64,000 bases of DNA from Flammeovirga pacifica (GTDB lineage: Bacteria > Bacteroidota > Bacteroidia > Cytophagales > Flammeovirgaceae): contig NZ_JRYR02000002.1 in the NCBI RefSeq assembly GCF_000807855.2, forward strand, positions 635,756 to 699,755, given 5' to 3'. Below are positions 53,677 to 63,416 of this stretch, piece by piece. The notes under the pieces were generated by a model. That model made no database searches and was not told the origin of the DNA. It saw only the letters and a list, made by a program, of their open reading frames with translations. The number at the start of each line of letters is the position of its first letter. Position 1 is the first letter of the stretch. The translations under genes were made by a program, and so were the position numbers.

Positions 53677-54572
53677 GATGATAATGTTTTTTTATAATAT
53701 TGATTTTTTCTTAAAAAGGATGGAAATAAAGTCACTAAATTAATCCACCAAGAAAAGACCAGGGCTACTCCTTGAATACATACTTTGGGTCTTTTAAAAA
53801 AGCCCAATACGTGTTTTAAAAAGAGAACTTGATGGTATAAAAATACTTCCACATAAATAGTTCTCCATGGGGAGGTATTTCTATGTTTTTTATATAACTG
53901 CTTATTTTTATAATATAATGGAAATTCACTTTCCAATATTTTCATTCTTTTCTTCAGTTTAGATAACTTTTCTTGACGAGGAGGATGGTAAATTTTCATT
54001 GAAGACAAGAAAACAACTTTTCCCTTTTCTTTCAGTCGCCAAGCAAAATCAGCATCTTCATTATGTGCAAATGGAAATGACTCATCAAAACCGCCTAATT
54101 CTTTAAAAATATCGGCTCTAAATGCAGCATTACAAGTAGGTAACGCAGGGTTACCATTTAAATTTTCTATCTGATGAGTAAGTGGGGTTACATTTTTTTT
54201 ATCAGTATACGTCAACCCTTCAATACCAAGAATATTTTTGTCTTCTTCAAATGTTTGGTAAATATTCAATAGCCAATCTTTGTCTGCTAAACAGTCATCA
54301 TCGGTAAAAGCAAAATACTTTCCTTTTGCTTTATTCGCACCTGTATTTCTTGCTTTCGCAGGACCAGCTTGTTGTGTTTCTATGATCGTCCAATTTGGAA
54401 GATTACCAAATTTATCATTTAGTATGTGAACAGTGTTATCTACACATCCATCACACACAATGATGACCTCGAATTTAGAAGCATCAAATTCTTGATGTAA
54501 AATTGAAGCGGCTAAATCGACGACCAAATCTTCACGATTATGAGTGGGTATTATAACACTAACTTCAATCAT
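53673..54572 (-). CDS. GT2 glycosyltransferase
   Basis: The 299-residue enzyme has the GT2 start VSVIIPTHNREDLVVDLA, VIIVCDGCVDNTVHIL, the metal motif FTDDDCLA, and the acceptor region FPFAHNEDADFAWRLKEKG. One hydrophobic segment near the C-terminus (GVALVFSWWINLVTLF) is likely a membrane anchor. It overlaps the methyltransferase stop by one base and the TuaH-like gene by four. It adds one sugar of the repeat unit; donor and linkage cannot be read from the sequence. Confidence 0.92.
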   Translation of the reverse strand: MIEVSVIIPTHNREDLVVDLAASILHQEFDASKFEVIIVCDGCVDNTVHILNDKFGNLPNWTIIETQQAGPAKARNTGANKAKGKYFAFTDDDCLADKDWLLNIYQTFEEDKNILGIEGLTYTDKKNVTPLTHQIENLNGNPALPTCNAAFRADIFKELGGFDESFPFAHNEDADFAWRLKEKGKVVFLSSMKIYHPPRQEKLSKLKKRMKILESEFPLYYKNKQLYKKHRNTSPWRTIYVEVFLYHQVLFLKHVLGFFKRPKVCIQGVALVFSWWINLVTLFPSFLRKNQYYKKTLSS

Positions 54573-55360
54573 TATGAGACTTTTTGAGTATTTAAACCAA
54601 TAGATTTATCTAATTTTCTTAGCCTACTTCCAGTGAGAATTTTTGAAAACATAGATCGACTCAAAGCAAAGAATGCGGCAAAGAAAGTAGATAGCTCTTC
54701 TTTTAAAGAACGTTTTGGGAATAATTTCAACATTTGCTCTTGAGTTAATGCTCCTTCAAAAAACGAATTATAATATTCATCTTCTGGGTCCATAACGATG
54801 GGTAAAGTATCTTCCCATTCGTACCTCACTGTCAAGATATCAGGATAAGTAGCCATTAATAACTTAAATGCGACACTTTCCCTTGATAAGTAGTACAAAA
54901 AGAAATCGCCAAAATCTATATGTTTTCCGATAGGACCAATATCTTTAATCTTTTTACCAACAATTGTATCATCAATATCTAAAAAGGTCCACTCGTGTGA
55001 TCCTTTAGGAACTAAATATTCCCCCATTAAAGATGGCATTTCGAGGTACCCCCTTTTAGCTACTCTAGTCATTTCCTTAATAAATTTGACAGGGTCATCC
55101 ACATGTTCTAATACATGGCAACATATAACATAATCAAATTCATTATCTTCAAAAGGTAAATTTTCACCATCGGCTAATAAGAATTTTTGTCCTTTACGAA
55201 CAACAATGTCCCCTGCTCTATGTCCATTATTATCATTGTCGTATTTATCTACAATAAGATTAGCTCTTGGGTGTGGGTTATGACCTCCTCCAATTTCTAA
55301 TACTGACCAATTGGGGTCTATATTTAAACTGAATCGATCTTTAGGAACTTGCAATTTCAT
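54572..55360 (-). CDS. Class I SAM-dependent methyltransferase
   Basis: The 262-residue protein has a Methyltransf_11-type core: motif I VLEIGGGHNPHPRANLIVD, an acidic ribose-binding residue soon after, FEDNEFDYVICCHVLEHVDDP (motifs II-III) and a product-loop. The C-terminal third is unlike the core and could bind the acceptor. Because it is embedded among glycosyltransferases and an acyltransferase, O-methylation of a sugar is the likely role. Another possibility is a chain-terminating methylation that sets chain length. Gap to the upstream gene is 3 bp; it overlaps the downstream gene by one base. Confidence 0.88.
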   Translation of the reverse strand: MKLQVPKDRFSLNIDPNWSVLEIGGGHNPHPRANLIVDKYDNDNNGHRAGDIVVRKGQKFLLADGENLPFEDNEFDYVICCHVLEHVDDPVKFIKEMTRVAKRGYLEMPSLMGEYLVPKGSHEWTFLDIDDTIVGKKIKDIGPIGKHIDFGDFFLYYLSRESVAFKLLMATYPDILTVRYEWEDTLPIVMDPEDEYYNSFFEGALTQEQMLKLFPKRSLKEELSTFFAAFFALSRSMFSKILTGSRLRKLDKSIGLNTQKVS

Positions 55361-55363
55361 TTT

Positions 55364-56452
55364 TTATGATTGGTAATGGGTTAATAATTCATTTACTGTG
55401 TTTTCCCAAGTAAACTTTTGGGACTGTCTAATACCTTTCTCTTCTAACTCTTTCTGTAGCTCTTTATTTTTCAAAATTTTGATAATATTTTTTGCCATTT
55501 CATCTGGTTTAGGATCAGACAATAAAGCTGCATCACCTAATACTTCGGGTAAGGATGCACAATTTGATGCTACAACAGCAGTACCACAAGCCATAGCCTC
55601 AAGTGGAGGAAAACCAAACCCTTCATATAATGAAGGGAAAAGGAAACAATCTGCTTCAGCTAAAAAAGATCTTTTTTGATCATCAGGTACAAAACCTACA
55701 AACTCAACATTTTTAATTTTATATTTTTCAACTAGGACAGGTAAAAGTGTTAAATCTGCATTACCACTTCCTATTTGCATTTTATAACTGATATTTTGAT
55801 CCTCTAAAATACGAGCCACTTCTATAAGTGCAGTAGCATTTTTATGTGATACACCTAATCCACCGATGTATCTTATCGTAAATATATTATTCTCTACTTG
55901 TTGATCATTAGGGTAAAGAACATTATGGTTAATACCATTATATACTACATTTACCTTCTTCTCATGTACTCCTGTATGTTTAATAATATCCCTTTTTGAA
56001 AAATGAGATACAGTAAATATTTTTTCTGATTTCTCAATCCCTTGCTTTAATTGAAAACGATAATAACGATCCTGAAACCAATTTAAATGTGCACAAGCAA
56101 TAGGGATTACATCATGTATTGTTACATATTTTTTTTGTACTTCAGACTTCTTAGAAAAAACCAATGCAGTAAAAGCATCAATGTTATCTGCATGGTAAAT
56201 ATCACTAGATGTTTCTAATTGGTCTAGGTGTTTTTTTAAGTAATAAGGTGCAACATAATCACGTAAATTTCTTAATGAACGGTGTGGAAATGCCGTAGCA
56301 TAATCGTTAGGATTTCCTTTTCTATGTAATTGTATATTTATGTCTTTGGCTCGTAGTTTTTGTGCAATTAAATCGGAGTACTGACCAATTCCACAACCCC
56401 TTTTCACACAAGACAACCACTCGATTGATTTCATAGTATAAATTAAGTTCAT
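55364..56452 (-). CDS. GT4 family glycosyltransferase
   Basis: The 362-residue enzyme is a GT-B retaining glycosyltransferase. It has the N-terminal glycine loop CGIGQYSDLIAQKL, VTIHDVIPIA, the donor loop SHKNATALIEVARIL, and the EX7E motif in FPSLYEGFGFPPLEAMACG. It is soluble or peripheral. The start could be 56452 or 56434 (MKSIEW); the first gives six extra residues only. It is the first gene of the minus-strand operon and faces the plus-strand export operon across a 202-bp divergent gap. A related GT4 lies at 62180-63295. Confidence 0.93.
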   Translation of the reverse strand: MNLIYTMKSIEWLSCVKRGCGIGQYSDLIAQKLRAKDINIQLHRKGNPNDYATAFPHRSLRNLRDYVAPYYLKKHLDQLETSSDIYHADNIDAFTALVFSKKSEVQKKYVTIHDVIPIACAHLNWFQDRYYRFQLKQGIEKSEKIFTVSHFSKRDIIKHTGVHEKKVNVVYNGINHNVLYPNDQQVENNIFTIRYIGGLGVSHKNATALIEVARILEDQNISYKMQIGSGNADLTLLPVLVEKYKIKNVEFVGFVPDDQKRSFLAEADCFLFPSLYEGFGFPPLEAMACGTAVVASNCASLPEVLGDAALLSDPKPDEMAKNIIKILKNKELQKELEEKGIRQSQKFTWENTVNELLTHYQS

Positions 56453-56654
56453 TAAAATTTAATCAGATATTTTTAATTACACTCGAATAAAACCCAATAT
56501 TTAAACAACTTATTTGAATAGTTAAAGTATTGAGGAAACTATAAAAATGAAAATTGTACTATACTAATAATCTTATATCACTATTTAAAAAAGGAAACGA
56601 TAAGCAAGTAATAAGAGAACTTATTTATTAATTTAATGAAAACAACAGCTCAAT
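56453..56654. promoter_or_regulatory. Divergent promoter region of the polysaccharide locus
   Basis: This 202-bp AT-rich gap separates two divergent multi-gene operons and must contain both promoters. No clean TAnnTTTG box is visible on either strand. It is the natural place for a shared regulator of synthesis and export. Confidence 0.45.
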
Positions 56655-57308
56655 ATGATCCAAAAAATTGCTTTTACAATCTTTTTGCTGAGCATAACCC
56701 ACTTGGTTTGTCATTCACAAACACAACCTATTTATCAGGATAGTCAAATAGATTCTCTTACAGTCATAGGTTTAGAAAATAACTACTTATTAAAGGCCAA
56801 AGAGATGGAAGTGGGAATTGCAAAACAAAATTTAGCTTCAACTAAGAAAAGCTGGATGTCAACATTCAGTTTTCAGGTAAGTACCTTTAGATATTCTAAT
56901 ACAGGGACGGTCACTCAGGTATCGGCATTTAATGATTTAGGAGTTGGACTTTCTATAGATTTATTCACGATAACTTCATTGAATAATAGAATAAAAAAGG
57001 CTGAATTAGAAGTAGTGAAAAATGAAATGCAATACCAAAATCAATTGAAGATTGTTAAAAGAGAATACATTCAAATTTACTCTGCTTATTTAAAAGCAAC
57101 AGAACAATTAAAGGTATTTACTGAACAAGAAATCAGTCAAAAAGAATTATTACAAATTGTAAAAGACAAATTATTAAGAGGAGAAGCAAAAATTGAGGAA
57201 TACCTACTTGTGGAACAAAGATTACACGAAACAAAAGTAGCCAAAATTGAAGCCGAAGTGAGTGCAGCATTAGCCCAACATGAAATGGGACTTCTTATTA
57301 ACGAATAA
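56655..57308 (+). CDS. Half-length TolC-like outer-membrane protein
   Basis: The 217-residue protein has a signal peptide (ends VCHSQ near 22). It then shows one TolC-type repeat: a long helix pair (IGLENNYLLKAKEMEVGIAKQN), a short beta segment that would add to the barrel (TFSFQVSTFRYSNTG), GVGLSIDLF and a second long helical pair ending in AALAQHEMGLLINE. A normal TolC has two such repeats and about 420-490 residues, so this is one half. Six or more copies may assemble to give a channel of the same size. It is the first gene of the plus-strand export operon. Confidence 0.8.
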   Translation: MIQKIAFTIFLLSITHLVCHSQTQPIYQDSQIDSLTVIGLENNYLLKAKEMEVGIAKQNLASTKKSWMSTFSFQVSTFRYSNTGTVTQVSAFNDLGVGLSIDLFTITSLNNRIKKAELEVVKNEMQYQNQLKIVKREYIQIYSAYLKATEQLKVFTEQEISQKELLQIVKDKLLRGEAKIEEYLLVEQRLHETKVAKIEAEVSAALAQHEMGLLINE

Positions 57309-57313
57309 ACATA

Positions 57314-59476
57314 TTGCAAAATCTTATATACATATTAAAAACGACAATAAAGAACATTCACCTTTGGATGGGTGTTCCAATTATCGTGTGCATCATTTTA
57401 TATTTTAATATGAGTGATTTTAAAATGTATGAATCTAAAGCTAAACTACAATTTGAATTAAATACAGATGGAAGCTTATCACTAACATCAAAGTCATTAC
57501 AATTATTCGAAATTGGATTGATGTTTACAGATTTATTAGAAATCGCTAGAATTAAAAGAGTCCTAGAAAATATCCAATTAAACATCTTAATCAAATCATT
57601 AAATACAAATAAATTATATGATATAAAATTGGATAATGATTTATACTCAGAAACTGAAATAATTAATAGAGCAAATTACCTTCTTGATAATTTTGAAAAT
57701 TTAAACATGCAAAGACCTATTGATGTAGTGATCAATAATACCATGATTAAAAATGGTCTTGGTATTGAAGATATCAGTAAACGTTTTTCCATCAGTAGAA
57801 TTGGTAGTAGTAAATATATTAATGTATCTATTGAGGATAAAGACCCATTTGCAGCAAAATTTATAATTGATATTTTAACCAAAGCATGGATAAAAGAATA
57901 TAGGTATGAAATTAAACAACGCTATAAAGATAAATCAGAAAGTATTGCAAATTCTTGTGATAGAGCTAGAGTTGAGTTAAGCGATTTATATGATTCTCTA
58001 AAAGTATTCAAAAGGAAGCATAATATCATTGATATTGATGCGACTAAAAAATTCATCATCGATAGAAGTTCAGAATTGCAAAAAGAAATTTCTAAAGGGA
58101 AAAAAGAATTGGCTTCAGATAAATCAAGTATAGATTTTCTTGGAAATACACTTGAGAATAAAAAAGATTTTGGTTTTAAATCAGAATCTGATGATATCCA
58201 TTTAAGTATCATGCATTTGAAAGACTCTCTTAGAAAATTACAACAAGAGCGTGAGTATAATGCTTATAATTTAGAAAAATTACCTTCAGATTATACCACC
58301 AAACTAGATGCGAAAATTCGAAGTATTGAAAATAAAATAAAAAATAATTTATCTAAATCTATATCAAGTACTACATACGATCCTAGTTTAACAAAACAGT
58401 CGATTGTCAATAAATATATACAGGATCAAATTAATTATGTAAAGCTAGAAGCCCAAGTTTCAACTTTAGAAGACGAGTTAAATCAGTTAACCTATCGTTC
58501 TAGACAAAATATTGATGTCATTTCAAATATTGTAAAGTTAGAGGGGCAAATTGAAACAAAGGAAAAATACTATCTAAATTTATTAGAGAAAAAACATTTC
58601 GCTGAATTATTAGAAAAAGAATCTGGAAATAATTTCTTCATTATTGAAACTGCAAATTTCCCAATCAAACCTAAAAGTTCAAAAAGAGGATTAATTATAG
58701 TCGGTGCCTCTATGGGTAGTATGATTCTAATTCTTGTTATAGTTGTTCTAAGAATCATTTTTGATGCAAAACATCACTTACCTTTTCAGATTGATAAAGA
58801 ATCGAAAATTCCAATCATAGCCTCTATTTATCTCCTTCCTGTGCATGATTATAAACACAAATTCAAACCTAGAATTATAAGTAAATTACAAAGGTGGAGA
58901 CAGAATTATAAAAGAAAACTTGTAGCGGGTGGGAATACTGATTCAAGAAAGTATTTAAGACGACTTATTTTAGATTTGGATAAAGATGGTAAAAACATCA
59001 TCACATTTATGGGAGCTAGATCTAATCACATAACATTACATACTCTGCTTGAACTCCAAAAAATGTTTAATAAAACAAATATCAAATCACTAATTATATA
59101 TAATGATTGGTTTTCGCCTTTAGATGTAAATCAAAAAGAATATAAACGATTTGAATTTAAAGATAGAGAAACAATAAATGATAGTGGTGTCCTTGATTTA
59201 TCTCAAGAAGAGTGTTCTCCTTATGATTTACTACTACCAGATGATTGGTTTTCGTTATTAGTAAAACTAAGGCAAAAGTATCAGTATATATTATTAATTA
59301 CACCTCCGACACATCAATCTACTATATGGCATGAGTGGTTAAATCTAACCTCTGATGTTTTTTATGTTTATGAATTACATGAAACTTTTGATGATGATGA
59401 TGTAAAACATCAAGAGTATTTATTGGAAACTCATTGTAATGTTTTTGGTGGTTTTCTTACCTCAAATGTAAAATAA
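57314..59476 (+). CDS. Wzz/Wzc-like chain-length protein, degenerate kinase domain
   Basis: The 720-residue protein starts with TTG at 57314, five bases after the TolC-like gene. It has two transmembrane helices (about 17-33 and 455-478) around a large periplasmic coiled-coil domain (about 200-440), as in Wzz/Wzc. The cytoplasmic part (about 540-720) aligns with BY-kinases: strand KNIITFMGARSNHITLH, LIIYND, and YQYILLITPP. But the P-loop GxxGxGKT is replaced by MGARSNHIT, the Walker A' LLIDxD by LIIYND, and there is no tyrosine cluster at the C-terminus. It probably controls chain length without kinase activity. Confidence 0.85.
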   Translation: MQNLIYILKTTIKNIHLWMGVPIIVCIILYFNMSDFKMYESKAKLQFELNTDGSLSLTSKSLQLFEIGLMFTDLLEIARIKRVLENIQLNILIKSLNTNKLYDIKLDNDLYSETEIINRANYLLDNFENLNMQRPIDVVINNTMIKNGLGIEDISKRFSISRIGSSKYINVSIEDKDPFAAKFIIDILTKAWIKEYRYEIKQRYKDKSESIANSCDRARVELSDLYDSLKVFKRKHNIIDIDATKKFIIDRSSELQKEISKGKKELASDKSSIDFLGNTLENKKDFGFKSESDDIHLSIMHLKDSLRKLQQEREYNAYNLEKLPSDYTTKLDAKIRSIENKIKNNLSKSISSTTYDPSLTKQSIVNKYIQDQINYVKLEAQVSTLEDELNQLTYRSRQNIDVISNIVKLEGQIETKEKYYLNLLEKKHFAELLEKESGNNFFIIETANFPIKPKSSKRGLIIVGASMGSMILILVIVVLRIIFDAKHHLPFQIDKESKIPIIASIYLLPVHDYKHKFKPRIISKLQRWRQNYKRKLVAGGNTDSRKYLRRLILDLDKDGKNIITFMGARSNHITLHTLLELQKMFNKTNIKSLIIYNDWFSPLDVNQKEYKRFEFKDRETINDSGVLDLSQEECSPYDLLLPDDWFSLLVKLRQKYQYILLITPPTHQSTIWHEWLNLTSDVFYVYELHETFDDDDVKHQEYLLETHCNVFGGFLTSNVK

Positions 59477-59477
59477 C

Positions 59478-60689
59478 ATGGAAGTATTATCCTATATATA
59501 TTATTTCTTTGGAGCATATTTATTGTTCTATTGTGCTTATCTAATGATTACACTCATTATTGGTTCTTTCTATCATAGGAAAGGAAAAGAAGGGGATATC
59601 AATAATAATGATAAGTGGCTTATCTTTATTCCTGCATACAAAGCAAATCATACTTTAATAGATGCATTAATAGCCATTCAAAATCACTCTCCTAAAGTAC
59701 CATTTAGAACATTGGTATTATTCCAGCATTGTGATCAAGAAATTATTGATAAAGCGGAAAAATTGAATATTATTTCTGTTTCTAAGACATTCTCTGCTGA
59801 TTTAGGTAACACCTACATACAAGCATTAAAATATACATGTGATATTATAGAAAGTAATGATGAGATTTTAGCCTTCCAACCTAATAAAATAATTTTATTA
59901 GATAAGGATAATGTGGTCTCTCCTACTTTCTTTGATGAAATATTAAAATTTAGATCTGAGGGTTTTGAATATATTCAAGGAAAAAGAGCTGCTTTAAACA
60001 GTCAGAATGCTGTTGCTAGTTATGATTTGATTTCTGAAAACTTAAATAATGTATCTCTAAGAAATTATAAATCTGCTATGGGATGGAATCCAGAATTAAC
60101 TGGTTCTGCTTTTCTAGTAGATATGAAATGGTTTTTAAAAGGAATTAGAAAACTATGTTTAAAAAATCCAGGTATGGATAAAAACTTATTTCTTGAATGG
60201 CTTTTGGATGATCAAAAATTAAAAGGCATTTATGCCGAAGAAGCAATTGTATATGAGGAGAAAACTGATGATATAGAAGTATTACAGCAACAACGGTCTA
60301 GGTGGTTTGCTGAACAATATATGACTGCATTTGCGTTCTTACCAAGACTTTTAAAAAGAATATTTTTAGGACTTAGTATTGAAGCTTTTGATTATACTAT
60401 TTCAGTTCTCCGTCCGCCTAGAAGTATTTTAATGCTTCTTACCCCAATACTTTGTGTAATAGAATTGGTTTTTATACCTAATCAATATCTATTTACCATA
60501 GCATTTTTATGTCTTGGTTTTGGGGCATTTTGTTTCTTAACCTTTAATGGCCTAACATCAGCTTTTTTTCAATTGCTACAACGTTTACCAGCTGTAATTG
60601 GGAGTAATTTAAAAAGTTTATTTAGCATCTTTCAAGGGAAAGCTAAAGGAAATTTCATTCATACAGAAAGAAAGAATTCAGATGAGTAG
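59478..60689 (+). CDS. Membrane GT2 glycosyltransferase (processive-type layout)
   Basis: The 403-residue protein has an N-terminal transmembrane helix (about 8-28), a GT2 domain with WLIFIPAYKANHTLIDALI, the metal motif LLDKDNVVSP (DxD type), the acceptor region LLDDQKL and QQQRSRW (the Q-x-x-R-W motif of processive synthases). Three or four transmembrane helices follow (about 300-385). The QxxRW motif is typical of processive or chain-extending enzymes. It starts one base after the Wzz-like gene and its end overlaps wzy by eight bases. Confidence 0.9.
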   Translation: MEVLSYIYYFFGAYLLFYCAYLMITLIIGSFYHRKGKEGDINNNDKWLIFIPAYKANHTLIDALIAIQNHSPKVPFRTLVLFQHCDQEIIDKAEKLNIISVSKTFSADLGNTYIQALKYTCDIIESNDEILAFQPNKIILLDKDNVVSPTFFDEILKFRSEGFEYIQGKRAALNSQNAVASYDLISENLNNVSLRNYKSAMGWNPELTGSAFLVDMKWFLKGIRKLCLKNPGMDKNLFLEWLLDDQKLKGIYAEEAIVYEEKTDDIEVLQQQRSRWFAEQYMTAFAFLPRLLKRIFLGLSIEAFDYTISVLRPPRSILMLLTPILCVIELVFIPNQYLFTIAFLCLGFGAFCFLTFNGLTSAFFQLLQRLPAVIGSNLKSLFSIFQGKAKGNFIHTERKNSDE

Positions 60690-62205
60690 AGGTGTACTAA
60701 TAGGGATATTCAGTATTGTAATTGCACTACTTCTATCTTTAGGAGTAGCACACTTAGCTAACAATGTAAATTGGGGGTTAGGGGTAGCTATTGCTATCAT
60801 GAGTATTGCTGTACCCTTCTTATTATCTCTTTTCTTTTATACAAGAATGAGTATCTACTTCTATATTTTCTTGTGTATTTTTATAGGTATTCCACTTAAA
60901 ATGAATATTCCTGCACCAATTGGATTAGGATTCGATTTTGCAATAATGTTCACCATTCTCGGACATTTATATAAGTGTGGTGAGAATAAAGATTATGCAT
61001 CAACTTTTCAAATTCCTATGATGTATCCTATTGTCGGATGGATTTGTTGGAATATTATTCAAGTAGGTAATCCAAGTGCAGCATCAAGAGTGGCGTGGTT
61101 TTTTGTGATGCGTCCTTATGTATTATATCCCCTTTTATATTTTATAGTATACTATTATTTCAAAACCATTGAAGACTTAAAATCACTTATATTTTTTATG
61201 TTTGGATGTTGTTATTTTAGTGGTTTATGGGGAGATATACAAAATTTAAATGGCTATTTCCCTTTTGAAATGGCTTGGGTATACGCAAATGATGCGAAGC
61301 ACTTAGTATATATCTCAGGTCGATGGAGAGTTTTTGGAACACTTGCTTCACCCGCCCATTTTGGTATGCTCATGGCCATTATCATTGTCATGGGTGTGTT
61401 TTTATTACCCCTTTATAATTGGCGAAAAAAAATCTTTATTATTATTGGTACCCTCATTTGTTTACCTGCTTTAGTTTGGTCAGGAACAAGGTCCGGTATT
61501 GCATTGGTAGTGGTTATAGTTGCTATTGTTGTGGCTTTATGGGGAAATACTAAAGTTTATATGGCAGGAGCCGTATTTGCTGTTTTCTTTATCATATTAA
61601 TCAATACACCTACAGATAATTATCACATTCAAAGAATACAATCAACTTTTGCAGGTTCAAAAGATACCTCTTATAAAGAAAGAGAAGAAAACCGTCATGC
61701 AATGTACCCATGGATTTTTGCTCATCCACTCGGAGGAGGCTTGGGCAGTACAGGAGTTTGGGGGGTACGTTTCTCACCAGGAACTATGCTTGCTAATTTT
61801 GCACCAGACTCAGGACACCTAAGAATTATGGTAGAAGCGGGTTGGTTGGGGCTCATCGTATATTCTACAATTTTCATCACTTTCATCTATTATTTTTTGA
61901 CAAGAACTCAATTTTGGCGGCTTGATAACACAGAACTAAAAGTGTTATTACTATCCGTATATGCTACTCTTGCTTCAATTGTAGTAGTTGAACAAGCTCA
62001 AGACGTTAATGGTATTTTACCATTTAATATTTTGATGTGGATTTGGATTGCTATGTTAATGCGAACAATAGAACACATCGAAAAGTATTTTGAAGATAAA
62101 AATAAGAAGCTACAAGAAGAAGAAAATGAAAAACAGAGAATCATAGAAGAAAAAAGGAAGATAAAACTCGCAAAATATCATGAAAAATTCAATGTTAATT
62201 CCTAA
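60682..62205 (+). CDS. O-antigen ligase/polymerase family protein (Wzy-like)
   Basis: The 507-residue protein has about 11-12 transmembrane helices. A large periplasmic loop holds the family region RVFGTLASPAHFGMLMAIIIV, and WSGTRSGIALVVVIV contains the conserved Arg of Wzy/WaaL proteins. The periplasmic loop near 340-385 (HPLGGGLGSTGVWG) is also typical. The C-terminus is a charged helix (about 470-507, KKLQEEENEKQRIIEEK in parts). It should polymerise repeat units in the periplasm. Both ends overlap neighbouring genes, by 8 and 26 bp. Confidence 0.88.
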   Translation: MSRGVLIGIFSIVIALLLSLGVAHLANNVNWGLGVAIAIMSIAVPFLLSLFFYTRMSIYFYIFLCIFIGIPLKMNIPAPIGLGFDFAIMFTILGHLYKCGENKDYASTFQIPMMYPIVGWICWNIIQVGNPSAASRVAWFFVMRPYVLYPLLYFIVYYYFKTIEDLKSLIFFMFGCCYFSGLWGDIQNLNGYFPFEMAWVYANDAKHLVYISGRWRVFGTLASPAHFGMLMAIIIVMGVFLLPLYNWRKKIFIIIGTLICLPALVWSGTRSGIALVVVIVAIVVALWGNTKVYMAGAVFAVFFIILINTPTDNYHIQRIQSTFAGSKDTSYKEREENRHAMYPWIFAHPLGGGLGSTGVWGVRFSPGTMLANFAPDSGHLRIMVEAGWLGLIVYSTIFITFIYYFLTRTQFWRLDNTELKVLLLSVYATLASIVVVEQAQDVNGILPFNILMWIWIAMLMRTIEHIEKYFEDKNKKLQEEENEKQRIIEEKRKIKLAKYHEKFNVNS

Positions 62206-63295
62206 GAATATAACACTAGCCTGTTGCCAACATTTTAATTCTGGGATTGGTAGGTATAGTTACATGTTAGGTGAAAGTTTAAGAGAAATGAATACAAATG
62301 TAAAATTGTACAAAGTATTTAAACCAGACCATAGTGATATAACTTACCATGAGCAGAATTGGATAAAAAAAATTCCCTATAGATCATTTAAAGGTTTACA
62401 TCCTTATATACTTCCCTATTTTATTCATCAAAAAATTAAAAACACTCCAAAGGATCAGATTGTTCACGGGCATTGGTTTATCTCAGGTTTGGCAAGTTCC
62501 TATCTACCGAACCCCACAGTGGTAACAATGCATGATGTCTCACTATTACATGTTTCAGAAGCAGACGCTTGGTTTACAGGTTATTATAAATGGGCAATTA
62601 ATAGGTTCAAGAAAAACAAAATACCTATTATAGTGGTTTCTAATAATGCGAAGTTAGATACCATTAAGTACGCTGATTATCCAGAAGAATTAATTTATGT
62701 AAGTAAGGGTTTCATCGATTTTAATCAATTCTATTATGATAAAAATGTCACGAAAGATGAAAACCGCTTTACTATAATATATACTGGAGGATTAGGAGAA
62801 CGTAAAAATGTAGGTTTACTTCTGCAAGCGATGAAGGTAATAGAAAAAAAATATCCACATACTTATTTAAAGATTGCAGGAGCCCATCCAGAGTACACGA
62901 AATATCCAGAAATGGCTAGAGATCTCGGGATTGAAAATGTAGAGTTTAGTGGTTTCATACCGGATGATGATCTAAATAACTTCTACAATGCTTCTGACTT
63001 GTTTGTTTTTACATCTCTCTATGAAGGATTTGGTTATACTCCACTTGAAGCCATGGCCACAAAAACACCAGTAATTAGTACCAACGGCGGATCGTTAACC
63101 GAAATTGTAGGAGAAGGAGGACAATTAATTGATTATGATGTAATGGATTTAATTGATAAGATAAGTTATTACATTGAAAATGATAGTGCAAGAAAGGAAT
63201 TGGCTCATAAAGGGCATGAATGGGTGAAACAATACACCAAAGAAAATTCTTTAAAAGAAACACTATCAGCCTATAATTACCATGATAGATTATAA
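62180..63295 (+). CDS. GT4 family glycosyltransferase
   Basis: The 371-residue enzyme has the GT-B fold with an N-terminal loop HFNSGIGRYSYMLGESL, VVTMHDVSLLHVS, the donor loop GGLGERKNVGLLLQAMKVI and the EX7E motif in SLYEGFGYTPLEAMA. It resembles the GT4 at 55364-56452. The start at 62180 lies inside the wzy 3' end; an alternative ATG is at 62192. It probably adds a sugar of the repeat unit before flipping. A 121-bp gap separates it from the next gene. Confidence 0.92.
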   Translation: MKNSMLIPKNITLACCQHFNSGIGRYSYMLGESLREMNTNVKLYKVFKPDHSDITYHEQNWIKKIPYRSFKGLHPYILPYFIHQKIKNTPKDQIVHGHWFISGLASSYLPNPTVVTMHDVSLLHVSEADAWFTGYYKWAINRFKKNKIPIIVVSNNAKLDTIKYADYPEELIYVSKGFIDFNQFYYDKNVTKDENRFTIIYTGGLGERKNVGLLLQAMKVIEKKYPHTYLKIAGAHPEYTKYPEMARDLGIENVEFSGFIPDDDLNNFYNASDLFVFTSLYEGFGYTPLEAMATKTPVISTNGGSLTEIVGEGGQLIDYDVMDLIDKISYYIENDSARKELAHKGHEWVKQYTKENSLKETLSAYNYHDRL

Positions 63296-63416
63296 TAATA
63301 CAATAATTTGTTAATGGTTGGAACGAATTGTTTAGAATTAATTTTTATAGGAACTGAATTTTAGTAATCTCTGTTATGATAACAAATACCAGGATTCAAA
63401 CCCACATTCAATCGAT

